The notes beneath the pieces were generated by a model that ran no database searches, was not told the DNA's origin, and was given only the letters and a program-made list of their open reading frames with translations. From NCBI GenBank assembly GCA_964352615.1, contig CAYGSG010000005.1:1-64000 (forward strand): 64,000 nucleotides of DNA, given 5' to 3'. Numbering within the stretch: the first letter of the stretch is position 1; every line of letters begins with the position of its first letter. The translations under genes and the position numbers were made by a program. Source of the DNA: OFTM382 sp964352615 (GTDB lineage Bacteria; Planctomycetota; Phycisphaerae; Phycisphaerales; UBA1924). Below are positions 26,663-35,428 of this stretch, piece after piece.

Positions 26663-26700
26663 GCCCGCGTACGGTACCACCAGCCCAAGGAGCACGAACG

Positions 26701-27657
26701 ATGGCCACAATCGCGGTGACACGAACCCTGCCCGGCACGCTCGAAGCCGAGGGCGCCTCGTTCCGCGTGCTGGGCGATGGGGCCGCCAGCCGAGAGGATC
26801 TGCTGGAGTTCGTTCGTGGCGCCTCGGTGATTGTCTCGATGCACCATGACGCGATCGATGCAGCCGTGCTGGACGCTGCGGGAGATGCCCTTAAGGGTGT
26901 CTGCAACGTGGCGGTGGGGTTCAACAACATCGATCTTGAGGCGTGCCGATCGCGGGGCATCCGCGTGACGAACACACCCGATGCCGTCACCGAGGGCACC
27001 GCAGACCTCGCGTGGGCGTTGACGCTGGCGGTGGCACGGCGTTTGGTCGCAGCGGACCGCTTTGTGCGCAGCGGCGAGTGGGCCAAGCAGGGCGTGCTGG
27101 GCATGGGCGAGTGGCTTGGCCAGGATTTGACGGGCCGAACGCTGCTGATCGTGGGCGCTGGTCGTATCGGGCTGGGCGTGGCAATGCGGGCCAAGGCGTG
27201 GGGCATGCGTGTGCTGTACGTCGGCCGGCATCAGAAGTGGCCCTTCGAGCTGGCACCCGTCGCGGGAACACGCGTCGAACTCGACGAGGGCCTGCGCGAG
27301 GCGGACGTAGTAAGCCTGCACGTGCCGCTGACCGATGCGACGACGCACCTGATCGGCGAGCGAGAGCTTGCGATCATGAAGCCGACGGCGATGCTGATCA
27401 ACACCTCCCGCGGCCCGGTGGTTGATGAGGCAGCGTTGGTCGAAGCGCTGCGGGCCAAGGCCATCTGGGGGGCGGGGCTGGATGTGTTCGAGCGCGAGCC
27501 CGCGTTGCACCCTGGGCTGGCTGAGCTTGATTCTGTCGTCCTCACGCCGCACATCGGCTCTGCCGAGAGGCGGTTCCGCGAGGCGATGACCGCGATGGCG
27601 TGCGCCAACGCCTTGGCCATCCTGCGCGGTGAGGAGCCGCCCAACGCGGTGGTCTAA
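26701..27657 (+). CDS. D-2-hydroxyacid dehydrogenase (glyoxylate/hydroxypyruvate reductase-like)
   Basis: A 318-residue NAD(P)-dependent D-isomer-specific 2-hydroxyacid dehydrogenase. Motifs in order: CNVAVGFNNIDL (substrate loop), the Rossmann motif VGAGRIGLGVA, catalytic Arg in LINTSRGPVVDE, Glu in VFEREP and His in LTPHIGSA. The Arg after strand 2 (YVGRHQKW) suggests NADP(H), as in glyoxylate reductases. AAGGAG lies 8 nt upstream of the ATG. It is divergent from the EEP nuclease and 33 bp before the cysteine-desulfurase-like gene. Confidence 0.88.
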   Translation: MATIAVTRTLPGTLEAEGASFRVLGDGAASREDLLEFVRGASVIVSMHHDAIDAAVLDAAGDALKGVCNVAVGFNNIDLEACRSRGIRVTNTPDAVTEGTADLAWALTLAVARRLVAADRFVRSGEWAKQGVLGMGEWLGQDLTGRTLLIVGAGRIGLGVAMRAKAWGMRVLYVGRHQKWPFELAPVAGTRVELDEGLREADVVSLHVPLTDATTHLIGERELAIMKPTAMLINTSRGPVVDEAALVEALRAKAIWGAGLDVFEREPALHPGLAELDSVVLTPHIGSAERRFREAMTAMACANALAILRGEEPPNAVV

Positions 27658-27679
27658 GCGAACGAAGCGGTGCGGGGCA

Positions 27680-27685
27680 TAGCAT
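27680..27685 (+). promoter_or_regulatory. Putative -10 of the leaderless gene at 27691
   Basis: TAGCAT 5 nt before ATG 27691. It overlaps the gap after the hydroxyacid dehydrogenase gene, and no Shine-Dalgarno is present. Confidence 0.45.
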
Positions 27686-27690
27686 GCCCG

Positions 27691-28905
27691 ATGCCGGCTG
27701 ATCGTGTGTATCTGGACAACGCCGCGACGAGCTTTCCCAAGCCGAAGGCCGTCCACGAAGCGATGCTGCATTACGCGACCAGCATCGGCGCCAGCCCAGG
27801 GCGAGGTGCGTACGCCGAGAGCCGAGAGGGCGCTCGGCTGCTCAATGCGTGCCGAGCGCTAGTCTGTGAACTGATCGGGGCGGACGCCCCCGAGCGGGTG
27901 GTCTTCACGCTCAACGCGACCGATGCGCTGAACCTGGCGATCAAGGGAGTGATTGGCGGCGCGCGCGCCAAACGACCGGGTCGCAAGGCGCACGTGGTGA
28001 CGACGGCGATGGACCACAATTCGGTGCTGCGCCCGCTCAACGCACTGGCCGATGCGGGCGAGATCGAGTGGACCTGCGTGGAGCCGGACGCGCGCGGCAC
28101 GGGGCTCGTTGATCCGCAGGCGATCCGAAGTGCCATCCAGCCGAACACGGCGTTGGTGGCTGTGGTACACGCGAGCAACGTGAGCGGCAGCGTGCAGCCG
28201 ATCGCGGAGATCGGTGCGATCTGCGCGCGCGCCGGCGTGCCGCTGCTGGTGGATGCGGCTCAGTCGGTCGGGCACCTGCCGGTGGACGTGCGCACGATGG
28301 GTATCGATCTGCTCGCGTTCCCTGGGCACAAGGGCATGCTCGGGCCGCTCGGGACGGGCGGGCTGTGGATGAGTGAGCGGATGCCCGCGCTGATGACCAC
28401 GCTCCGCGAGGGCGGCACGGGCTCGAAGAGCGAGAGCGACCGCCAGCCGATGGACCTGCCCGATCGGTTCGAGCCGGGCTCGCACAACACGGTCGGGTTG
28501 GTGGGACTGGGTGAGGGCGTGTTATGGCTGTTGGACCGCGGGATCGATGCCATCCATGCGCACGAGCGTACGCTCATGGAAGTGTTTCTATCAGGATTGC
28601 CGGGCATCGACTGCGGCTACCGATTGCTCGGGCCACCGGGACTCGATGATCGGTGCGGCGTTTTTTCGCTTGTGCACGAGCGGCTCAGTCCGGACGTTGT
28701 GGCCGATCGGCTTGAACTCGGATTCGGCGTGCTGGCAAGGGCGGGGCTCCATTGCGCGCCGCGTGCGCACCAGGCGTTCGGCACCGCTGAGACGGGCGGG
28801 TCAGTTCGTCTGAGCATCGGGCCGATGACGACCGAGGCGGACGTGCTGACCGCGTGCCGGGGGCTGCGCGAGATCGCGGTCGATGCGCTCACCGGTTCGA
28901 ACTGA
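27691..28905 (+). CDS. Class V aminotransferase / cysteine-desulfurase-like protein
   Basis: A 404-residue PLP enzyme of fold type I. Key sites: the opening VYLDNAATSFPKPKAV, the His that stacks on PLP in TTAMDHNSVLRPL, Asp-Ala-Ala-Gln in LLVDAAQSVGH, and the PLP lysine in AFPGHKGMLGP. Late in the protein GLHCAPRAHQ places a Cys where SufS/CsdA enzymes carry the persulfide Cys. That supports a group II cysteine desulfurase, giving sulfur for Fe-S clusters or thiolation. No suf or isc genes adjoin. ATG 27691 is preferred to GTG 27670. Confidence 0.87.
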   Translation: MPADRVYLDNAATSFPKPKAVHEAMLHYATSIGASPGRGAYAESREGARLLNACRALVCELIGADAPERVVFTLNATDALNLAIKGVIGGARAKRPGRKAHVVTTAMDHNSVLRPLNALADAGEIEWTCVEPDARGTGLVDPQAIRSAIQPNTALVAVVHASNVSGSVQPIAEIGAICARAGVPLLVDAAQSVGHLPVDVRTMGIDLLAFPGHKGMLGPLGTGGLWMSERMPALMTTLREGGTGSKSESDRQPMDLPDRFEPGSHNTVGLVGLGEGVLWLLDRGIDAIHAHERTLMEVFLSGLPGIDCGYRLLGPPGLDDRCGVFSLVHERLSPDVVADRLELGFGVLARAGLHCAPRAHQAFGTAETGGSVRLSIGPMTTEADVLTACRGLREIAVDALTGSN

Positions 28906-28927
28906 GCGCTGCCTAATCGTGGCACGA

Positions 28928-29629
28928 TTACTTGGATTGGTTCTCGACCCAGCCCGCATCGGTGTGGCGAACGATCGTGCCTGTGGTCTGGTAGATGACC
29001 TGCTCGGCGACGTTGGAAGCGTGGTCGGCCATGCGCTGGCTTCGGCGGGCGAGGTCCAGCAGGATGAACGCCATGTCAACGCTCAGGGTGCCGGCAACCA
29101 GGCGCTCCTCGGCCTCGCGGAGCAGCTTGTTGGTGAACGCGCTGACCGCGTTGTCGCTGCCGAGCACCACCTTGGCCAGCGCGGCATCGGCCCGGTCATA
29201 GGCGGTGTTGGAGTCGCGAACGATCCCGACCACGCTGTTGGTCAGCACGCGGAACGTCGCGGGCGTTTTCTCATCGAGTTCGGTCAACGCGGGTACATGG
29301 TTGAGAATCTCGACCGCGAGGTCGGCGATGCGTTCGACCTCGTTGTTGACCTTGACGACCGTAAAGATCTCGCGAAGCTGCTGTTCCGAGAGGCATGCGG
29401 TCTGGCTCGTGGCATCGGCCAACAGCTTGACCGCCGCCTTCTCGATGGCGACGTCCACACGGTCGATCTCGTCGTCGGACTCGATCAGCGAGGCGGCTGC
29501 CCCTGCGTCGCGTGCAAAGACCGCCTCGAACGCTCGTTCCATGAGCGCCTGCACCCGGTGGACCTGTTCGACCATGTCCGCCTTGAGTTGGGCGACTCGG
29601 CGTTGGAATCCTTCGGAATCGGCGGGCAT
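28928..29629 (-). CDS. phoU: PhoU-like phosphate signalling protein
   Basis: A 233-residue all-helical protein made of two PhoU three-helix repeats (~10-100 and ~120-210). The metal-binding motif E-x3-D-x3-D/E is visible as NNEVERIADLAVEI in repeat one and RRSQRMADHASNVAEQ in repeat two. PhoU links the PstSCAB transporter to the PhoR kinase; neither is in the window. It converges with the cysteine-desulfurase-like gene, and its stop codon lies inside an 8-bp inverted repeat (28914-28930). Confidence 0.88.
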   Translation of the reverse strand: MPADSEGFQRRVAQLKADMVEQVHRVQALMERAFEAVFARDAGAAASLIESDDEIDRVDVAIEKAAVKLLADATSQTACLSEQQLREIFTVVKVNNEVERIADLAVEILNHVPALTELDEKTPATFRVLTNSVVGIVRDSNTAYDRADAALAKVVLGSDNAVSAFTNKLLREAEERLVAGTLSVDMAFILLDLARRSQRMADHASNVAEQVIYQTTGTIVRHTDAGWVENQSK

Positions 29630-29805
29630 AGGGACGGGCTCTCCGGGGCGCGATCGGACTCACCAACGCCCAGAGCGTAGCATGTACGTTCCCCGCGGGC
29701 TCGCGCGGGAGTAGAGTCGACTTTGCCCTTTCAGGGTGCCGAGAAGCGCCGCGCATTACCCTTCGCTGCGGCGGGATACGCCGTGCCGCATTTTAAGGAC
29801 GCTCC

Positions 29806-31086
29806 ATGTTCACCATCGAGACCATCGTCGCCCGTCAGATCCTCGACTCACGCGGCCAGCCAACGGTTGAGGCCGAGGTCGAACTCGCGTCGGGCGCGCT
29901 GGGGCGGGCAGCGGTGCCCAGCGGGGCTTCCACCGGCGAGCACGAGGCGGTCGAGCTGCGCGATGGCGACAAGGCCATCTACATGGGCAAGGGGGTTGAG
30001 CAGGCCGTGATGAACGTGATGGAACGCATCGCCCCGGCCATCGAGGGATTGGATGCGCGCGAACAGGAGCAGGTCGATGCGGTGATGATCGACCTCGATG
30101 GAACACCCAACAAATCGGAGCTCGGGGCCAACGCCATGCTCGCGGTATCGCTTGCGACGGCCAAAGCGGCCGCCGACGCAAGCGGCCTGCCGTTGTACCG
30201 CTACCTCGGCGGGACGGGGGCCAAGACCCTGCCTGTCCCGATGCTGAACATTCTCAACGGCGGCAAGCACGCCGACAATACCGTGGATTTCCAAGAGTTC
30301 ATGATCCAGCCGACCGGGTTCGATACCTTTGGCGAGGGCCTCCGCGCTGGCGTCGAGATCTACCACCACCTCAAGGCTGTGCTCAAGAAGCGGGGCATGT
30401 CTACCGCGGTGGGCGACGAGGGCGGCTTTGCGCCTGACCTCAAGGACAACGAGGACGCGCTGAAGGTGATCGAGGAGGCCGTGGACAAGGCGGGTTACAA
30501 GTGGGGCGAGCAGATCTTTGTCGCACTCGACCCGGCCACCAGCGAGCTTTGGAACGAGGCGGCCAAAGACGGTAAAGACGGGTACAAGTTCTTCTCGAGC
30601 TCGCAGGAGATCATGTCGTCGGATGACCTGATCTCGCTCTGGGCTGGCTGGTGCGACAAGTACCCGATCCATTCCATCGAGGACGGCCTCGCCGAGAACG
30701 ACTGGGACGGCTGGGTGAAGCTCACCGAGCGGCTCGGCTCCAAGGTCCAGCTTGTTGGTGACGACCTGTTCGTTACCAACCGAAGCTATGTCGAGAAGGG
30801 CGTCGACCGCAAGGCCGCCAACGCGGTGCTCGTGAAGGTCAACCAGATCGGCACGCTCAGCGAGACATTCGAGACGGTCAACTTCGCCACGCGGCACGGC
30901 TACGCGTGCGTGATGAGCCACCGCTCAGGCGAGACCGAGGACTCGACCATCGCCGACATCGCGGTGGCGACCAACTGCGGGCAGATCAAGACCGGCGCTC
31001 CGTGCCGAAGCGATCGCACGGCAAAGTACAACCAGCTCATCCGAATCGCTGAAGAGCTTGGCGCGACCGCCGAGTACGGCTGCTAG
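29806..31086 (+). CDS. eno: Enolase
   Basis: A 426-residue enolase that interconverts 2-phosphoglycerate and phosphoenolpyruvate. The N-terminal domain opens IVARQILDSRGQPTVE. The catalytic barrel contains GDEGGFAP (general acid Glu), metal-binding acidic residues in FVALDPATSE, SIEDGLAENDW and VGDDLFVTN, the base Lys in VLVKVNQIGT and the signature VMSHRSGETED. Length is normal. AAGGA precedes the ATG by 7 nt. It is transcribed alone and converges on a minus-strand operon. Confidence 0.97.
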   Translation: MFTIETIVARQILDSRGQPTVEAEVELASGALGRAAVPSGASTGEHEAVELRDGDKAIYMGKGVEQAVMNVMERIAPAIEGLDAREQEQVDAVMIDLDGTPNKSELGANAMLAVSLATAKAAADASGLPLYRYLGGTGAKTLPVPMLNILNGGKHADNTVDFQEFMIQPTGFDTFGEGLRAGVEIYHHLKAVLKKRGMSTAVGDEGGFAPDLKDNEDALKVIEEAVDKAGYKWGEQIFVALDPATSELWNEAAKDGKDGYKFFSSSQEIMSSDDLISLWAGWCDKYPIHSIEDGLAENDWDGWVKLTERLGSKVQLVGDDLFVTNRSYVEKGVDRKAANAVLVKVNQIGTLSETFETVNFATRHGYACVMSHRSGETEDSTIADIAVATNCGQIKTGAPCRSDRTAKYNQLIRIAEELGATAEYGC

Positions 31087-31093
31087 CGGCGCG

Positions 31094-31582
31094 TCAGCCT
31101 CTGGGCCGGTCAGTCGGCGGTTTGATTTCGAAGTCGTACTCGGCTCTGCCGCCTTTGGCGATGATCTTTAGCCGGTACGGCACGCCGATCTTGAGCTTGG
31201 GTGGGCGGCCCTCGGTGTCATGGACCATGCCGCGGATCCGCTGGGGATACCGGAATGTGTCGATCGGGACGAGCTTCTCCCGCTCGGGGTCGGCGTTTTC
31301 TGGCATGCCCGGCTTGAGACGCCAGAGCGGGTCCATGGCCTCGCCGTTTTCGTCGACTTCGGAGATCTCGATGCTCTTGAGCATGTAGTCATCGCCGAGG
31401 TTGAACACGAGCAAGTTGCGTGCGTTGTCTTGTCGGTGCAGGATGACCATTTCGCGAGACTTCGGGCGGTAGATGAACGCCACGGTGCCTAGCAGAACGA
31501 TCGCCAAGACCAGCATGCCCGCAGCGCGGACGTTGTGCTGATACCAGTCCTGCACGGTGCGGAGCGTTGTTTGCAGGTTCAT
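31094..31582 (-). CDS. Hypothetical single-pass membrane protein
   Basis: A 162-residue protein with one N-terminal membrane helix (MLVLAIVLLGTVAFIY, ~23-38) and a mostly beta-stranded outer domain rich in Asp, Glu and Arg. The final residues are charged and Pro-rich. Its ATG directly follows the TAA of the prepilin-like gene, so they form a tight operon and it may support or accompany that pseudopilin. I recognise no family. Confidence 0.7.
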   Translation of the reverse strand: MNLQTTLRTVQDWYQHNVRAAGMLVLAIVLLGTVAFIYRPKSREMVILHRQDNARNLLVFNLGDDYMLKSIEISEVDENGEAMDPLWRLKPGMPENADPEREKLVPIDTFRYPQRIRGMVHDTEGRPPKLKIGVPYRLKIIAKGGRAEYDFEIKPPTDRPRG

Positions 31583-32293
31583 TTAGAACGCCGACTCGCG
31601 GCCCCAGCGCGTGGTGCCGAAGATGTTGACGGGCGTGAGCGCTTCGGGGTACTTGATGACGCGGACGCTCGAGTCGCTAAAGCCGTAGTTGGCTACGCCG
31701 GTGCCGTGGCGGTTGGGCTCCATCTCGGTGAAGTCGTTGCCGAGGCCTTCGAGGATGTCGAGGTAGTAGTGCTGGCTTCCGGTGTCTTTTTCGGCCCAGA
31801 GCGCCACGTCCGACGGGTTCCAGATCAGGCCGCGTTGCATGGCGAGTCCATCGAAGTCGCCCAGGTTTCGGCTGCCGTCTTTTTGTTCACTGAAGGCGTC
31901 GTTGAAGCCGTTGATGAAATAGCTTCGGGGCTCGCGGTCGATCTCGGAGTCACCGTTCCAGCCACCGACTGGCTCAGGGTCGGCGGGGCACTGCAAGATG
32001 GGCTGCATCTCGTAGATGGTGGTGAGCCGGTCGACCCAGTGCGGGCGACTGCGCTGGGGGAAGCGGTCGCGGTTGTCGTCGGCGTACATGTTGGCCGCTG
32101 TGCCGAGTTGGCGCATCTGGCTGGCGCAGACGATCGCCCGGCCGGCCTCGCGGGCCTGGCCCAGCGCGGGCAGCAGGATGCCGATGAGCAGCGCGATGAT
32201 CGCGATGACCACGAGCAACTCGATCAGCGTGAAGGCCCTGTGCGTACGGCGGGCGTGTGCCTGAGGTGCAGACAACGAACGAAGACTGGGCAT
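31583..32293 (-). CDS. Prepilin-type N-terminal cleavage/methylation protein (type II secretion pseudopilin-like)
   Basis: A 236-residue protein. After a basic leader the class III signal FTLIELLVVIAIIALLIG appears, with PilD cleavage predicted before the Phe and the conserved Glu at +5. The helix continues into LGQAREAGRAIVCASQMRQLGTAANMYADDN, the pattern of planctomycete H-X9-DG-type pseudopilins. The C-terminal region is globular. GGGAGG lies 8 nt before ATG 32293; the longer frame upstream is not supported. Planctomycetes carry many such genes and their roles are mostly unknown. Confidence 0.85.
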   Translation of the reverse strand: MPSLRSLSAPQAHARRTHRAFTLIELLVVIAIIALLIGILLPALGQAREAGRAIVCASQMRQLGTAANMYADDNRDRFPQRSRPHWVDRLTTIYEMQPILQCPADPEPVGGWNGDSEIDREPRSYFINGFNDAFSEQKDGSRNLGDFDGLAMQRGLIWNPSDVALWAEKDTGSQHYYLDILEGLGNDFTEMEPNRHGTGVANYGFSDSSVRVIKYPEALTPVNIFGTTRWGRESAF

Positions 32294-32559
32294 CGCGAAA
32301 TCCTCCCTGATTGCGTCCAACAAAGACTACCGGAACCCGGCCCGGGGGTTGACACTGGTTCGTGAAAATCTGGGTCCGGTTTCAGAGCTATCGGCAGCGA
32401 TCGCCGCTGGGGTGCAGAACAGCGGCCCGGGCGGGTTGATCGTCCTTTGGCCGGGAGTGCGTGGCGCACGTCTCGCGCTTGATTGGGTGTGTGGAACGCG
32501 GACGGACCGAGCAGGGCCGGAACACCGGGCGGGAATCACCGCTCGGGGGTCCGCCGAAA

Positions 32560-32632
32560 TGGAGCGACGGGGACTCGAACCCCGAACTTCCAGCTTGCAA
32601 AGCTGGCACTCTACCAATTGAGTTACCGCCCC
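32560..32632 (-). tRNA. tRNA-Ala(UGC)
   Basis: A complete 73-nt cloverleaf on the minus strand. The acceptor is GGGGCGG paired with TCGCTCC. The D-stem is ACTC/GAGT, the anticodon stem CCAGC/GCTGG with loop TTTGCAA (anticodon TGC), the variable loop has 5 nt, and the T-arm is CGGGG-TTCGAGT-CCCCG. The G3-U70 wobble pair is the alanine identity element. The discriminator is A. CCA is not encoded (TTT follows), so it must be added after transcription. Confidence 0.95.
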
Positions 32633-32854
32633 GAAGGGTCGTCATGGTAGCCCGCCAGCTCAAGCGGCTGGCGATGGGCTGTGGCCGATGGTCGCGCGAG
32701 GTCCAAAGCGGCTGGCGGTGAACGGTTTTCGTGGTGCAAAACCGATCTCGGCGAACCCATCCGCCGCCCCATGCTGGACAACCAGCGCCGAGCCGGGCTT
32801 GATTGCGTAGGCCCACCGTTTGGTCGGGCGTTCTAAAGCGCACGGAGACTCAAG

Positions 32855-34174
32855 ATGACCACCGCAGCCCCTGTCCAGCACAACCCGTCCGGCTCGCTCT
32901 TTGAGCAGGCGTTCTTGGAAGTCTCCGAATCGCTCTCGGATGTGCTCGCAGCCAATCCCGCTTGGCAGGCTGCCCGCGTGCTCGACCGGCTCAAGGAGCC
33001 CGACCGGATCATCCGCTTCCGGGTCACGTGGATCGACGACTCGGGCGCGGTGCAGGTGAACCGCGGCTGGCGCGTGCAGCAGACCAACCTGCTCGGGCCT
33101 TACAAGGGCGGGCTGCGGTTCCATCCTTCCGTGACCGAAGACACGCTGCGTTTTCTTGCGTGGGAGCAGGCCTTTAAGAACGCACTCACCGGCCTGCCGC
33201 TTGGAGCGGGCAAGGGCGGCAGCGACTTCGACCCCAAGGGCAAGTCAGACGCCGAGGTCAACAGGTTTTGCAACGCGTTCATGGCCGAGCTTCAGCCGCA
33301 GATCGGCCCCGACCGTGATGTGCCCGCGGGCGACATCGGCGTAGGCGGCAGGGAAGTGGGCTACCTCTACGGCGCGTACCTGCGGCTCACGCGCGAGCAC
33401 GGCGGGGTGCTGACCGGCAAGCCGCTGGTGCTCGGAGGTGTGGAGATGCGCACCGAGGCCACGGGCTACGGCACGGTCGCGTTCGCCAGGCACATGCTCG
33501 AGTACAAGGGTGAGTCGCTGGAAGGCAAGAAGGTCGCGGTCTCCGGCTCGGGCAACGTGGCGCTGTACGCGGCGGAGCGATGCAAGCAGTTCGGTGCCAG
33601 AGTGCTCACGCTGTCGGACTCGGGCGGCACCATCGTGTGCGAGAACGGCCTGAGCATGGACCAGATCGAGGAACTCAAGAACTACAAAGAAGTCCAGCGC
33701 GGCAGGCTCGCGAACTACAAGAGCCCAGGCGTGGAGTACCACCACCAGATCGACCCGTGGGGCGTGGCGTGCGAGGTCGCGCTGCCGTGCGCCACGCAGA
33801 ACGAGCTTGATGGCCGCGAGGCCGCGAGCCTGGTATCCAACGGCGTGATGGCGGTGGCCGAGGGCGCGAACATGCCCTGCACGCCAGAGGCCGTGGAGAA
33901 ATTCGCTCAAGCGGGCGTCGCCTTCGGCCCGGGCAAGGCCGCCAACGCGGGCGGCGTGGGTACGTCGGGTTTCGAGATGTCGCAGAACTCGTTGCGTCTG
34001 CCGTGGACACGAGCCGACACCGAGAAGCGGCTCGAAACCATGATGGCCAACATCCACGCCTCGTGCGTGGAGCACGGCAGCGGCTCGGGCAAGACCGTCG
34101 ACTATGTGCGCGGCGCCAACATCGCGGGCTTCACCAAGCTCGCCGAGGCGATGCTCCATATGGGCATCGGCTGA
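32855..34174 (+). CDS. gdhA: NADP-specific glutamate dehydrogenase
   Basis: A 439-residue hexameric-type glutamate dehydrogenase resembling E. coli GdhA. Motifs: GPYKGGLRFHPSV, the catalytic Lys in LPLGAGKGGSDFDPKGKS, PAGDIGVGGREVGYL and the cofactor site VSGSGNVALYA, typical of the NADP enzyme. It forms glutamate from 2-oxoglutarate and ammonia for assimilation. A GGAG-containing site precedes the ATG. With the NAD-type enzyme at 12069 the window carries an anabolic/catabolic pair of distant sequence. Confidence 0.95.
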   Translation: MTTAAPVQHNPSGSLFEQAFLEVSESLSDVLAANPAWQAARVLDRLKEPDRIIRFRVTWIDDSGAVQVNRGWRVQQTNLLGPYKGGLRFHPSVTEDTLRFLAWEQAFKNALTGLPLGAGKGGSDFDPKGKSDAEVNRFCNAFMAELQPQIGPDRDVPAGDIGVGGREVGYLYGAYLRLTREHGGVLTGKPLVLGGVEMRTEATGYGTVAFARHMLEYKGESLEGKKVAVSGSGNVALYAAERCKQFGARVLTLSDSGGTIVCENGLSMDQIEELKNYKEVQRGRLANYKSPGVEYHHQIDPWGVACEVALPCATQNELDGREAASLVSNGVMAVAEGANMPCTPEAVEKFAQAGVAFGPGKAANAGGVGTSGFEMSQNSLRLPWTRADTEKRLETMMANIHASCVEHGSGSGKTVDYVRGANIAGFTKLAEAMLHMGIG

Positions 34175-34371
34175 AGCCGAGCCGGGTCGGCCGCATCACC
34201 GGTAAGCGAGCAGGCATGCAAGTCGCACCGCTAGTTGCAGCTTCCGACGTATTGTTAGTACATGCAAACTAAACTGGCGTGACTGTCGTGTGGCGGGTGC
34301 TTTGGGCAGCGATTGCCATGTCCTGACGTTGGATCAAACCAGAAATAAATGCATTATCCTGCGAACTTTGC

Positions 34372-34399
34372 TTGACAGATTGCGGTTCGTTGGTTTAAG
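34372..34399 (+). promoter_or_regulatory. Sigma-70-like promoter of the PEP-CTERM-like gene
   Basis: TTGACA at 34372-34377, a 16-bp spacer and TTTAAG at 34394-34399, in an AT-rich pocket. The rest of the 326-bp spacer (34175-34500) holds no gene that I can support. A GAGGAG ribosome-binding site precedes the ATG at 34501, giving a ~95-nt leader. Confidence 0.6.
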
Positions 34400-34500
34400 G
34401 TGGCCACGCAAGAGCGGTGGGAACCTACGTGGGTACCGCCGCGAGGTAGCAGTGAGATAGTCCCGGGCCCTGAGAAAGCCCGCGACTGAGGAGATGAGAC

Positions 34501-35232
34501 ATGAATACGAAGATTCTTTGCGCGCTCGTCGGCGCGGTTGTAGGCGCTCCTGCGTCTGCCCAAGTGATGCACAATGTCACGGCGTTCGCCTCTGAAGTTC
34601 CAGAGGCCAGATTCAATGCTTCTTCGCCACCGATTCTCGTCGATTTCGGCGAGGGTGCTGCTGCGCCCACGCTCGGCGGTGTGTGGAACACTGTTGACTT
34701 TGGATTGTCAGGCGCGTCGGTCGTTGATGCCTTGGGTGCCCCCACGGGCGTGACGGTCAACTTTGGTGGCTCGTGGTTTGACTCAGGAGTTGACCAGGGC
34801 GCATGGCCAGCCGGCGATACCGGCTGGGTCGATGGTGATGCCACGGCCGACTACGTGTTCAATACCAGTGGCGACACCTCCACCGTGACGTTCTCAGGCC
34901 TGACGCCCGGTGAGGCGTACACGCTTGAGCACGTTTCGGCTCGCTCGATTGGAGCGACTCGGATCGCCGACTACCTCGTGCAAGGTAACTTCGCCGATTC
35001 AGTCCCGAATGGCGACGATTTTGCTTCACTGACTGACGGCTGGGATGGAGGCAGCATCCTTGTGTGGAACAATGTGATCGCCAACATCAGCGGCGATATC
35101 ACGCTGACCGTTACGAACGTGCAGGACTTTGGCTATGTCAACGCCACTCGACTCCAAATGGTTCCCACCCCGGCTTCAGCCGCGATGCTCGGCCTCGGCG
35201 GCTTGTTCGCCGCGCGCCGCCGCCGCTGCTGA
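34501..35232 (+). CDS. Secreted protein with PEP-CTERM-like sorting tag
   Basis: A 243-residue exported protein. The signal peptide ends near GAPASAQ. The middle is a beta-rich domain with many Thr, Ser, Asn and Gly and no catalytic motif. The C-terminus has the three-part sorting tag VPTPASAAMLGLGGLFAARR, followed by a short basic end closing with Cys: a V-P-x-P motif, a hydrophobic helix and an Arg cluster. In PEP-CTERM systems an exosortase removes this tag; no exosortase is in the window. It is monocistronic between a good promoter and a strong terminator. Confidence 0.8.
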   Translation: MNTKILCALVGAVVGAPASAQVMHNVTAFASEVPEARFNASSPPILVDFGEGAAAPTLGGVWNTVDFGLSGASVVDALGAPTGVTVNFGGSWFDSGVDQGAWPAGDTGWVDGDATADYVFNTSGDTSTVTFSGLTPGEAYTLEHVSARSIGATRIADYLVQGNFADSVPNGDDFASLTDGWDGGSILVWNNVIANISGDITLTVTNVQDFGYVNATRLQMVPTPASAAMLGLGGLFAARRRRC

Positions 35233-35259
35233 TCGAATCTGAGATTTATTGAAATGAAC

Positions 35260-35292
35260 ACGGGCCGTCCCTTCGCAGGGGCGGCCCGTTTG
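35260..35292 (+). terminator. Rho-independent terminator of the PEP-CTERM-like gene
   Basis: A 12-bp stem (one G-T pair), ACGGGCCGTCCC pairing with GGGGCGGCCCGT, loop TTCGCA, then TTTGCG. The stem is strong and the U-tract short. Confidence 0.8.
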
Positions 35293-35428
35293 CGTTCGTT
35301 GAGGCAGCGTGCGGGCCGGGGCAGAAGTTGGACCTGAGCCCAGCAGGCGGGGTATGGTGCTGCTCGGACCTGCTATTCAGCCCTGAATCGGGCAATCCAA
35401 CCACCCCTTTCAACATTGCGGAGCACGC

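Noticed and set aside
28914..28930. Palindrome TAATCGTG-G-CACGATTA between convergent genes as a terminator
   Set aside because: AT-rich stem, loop of one base (or a 6-bp stem), no T-tract, and it overlaps the PhoU stop codon; not convincing.
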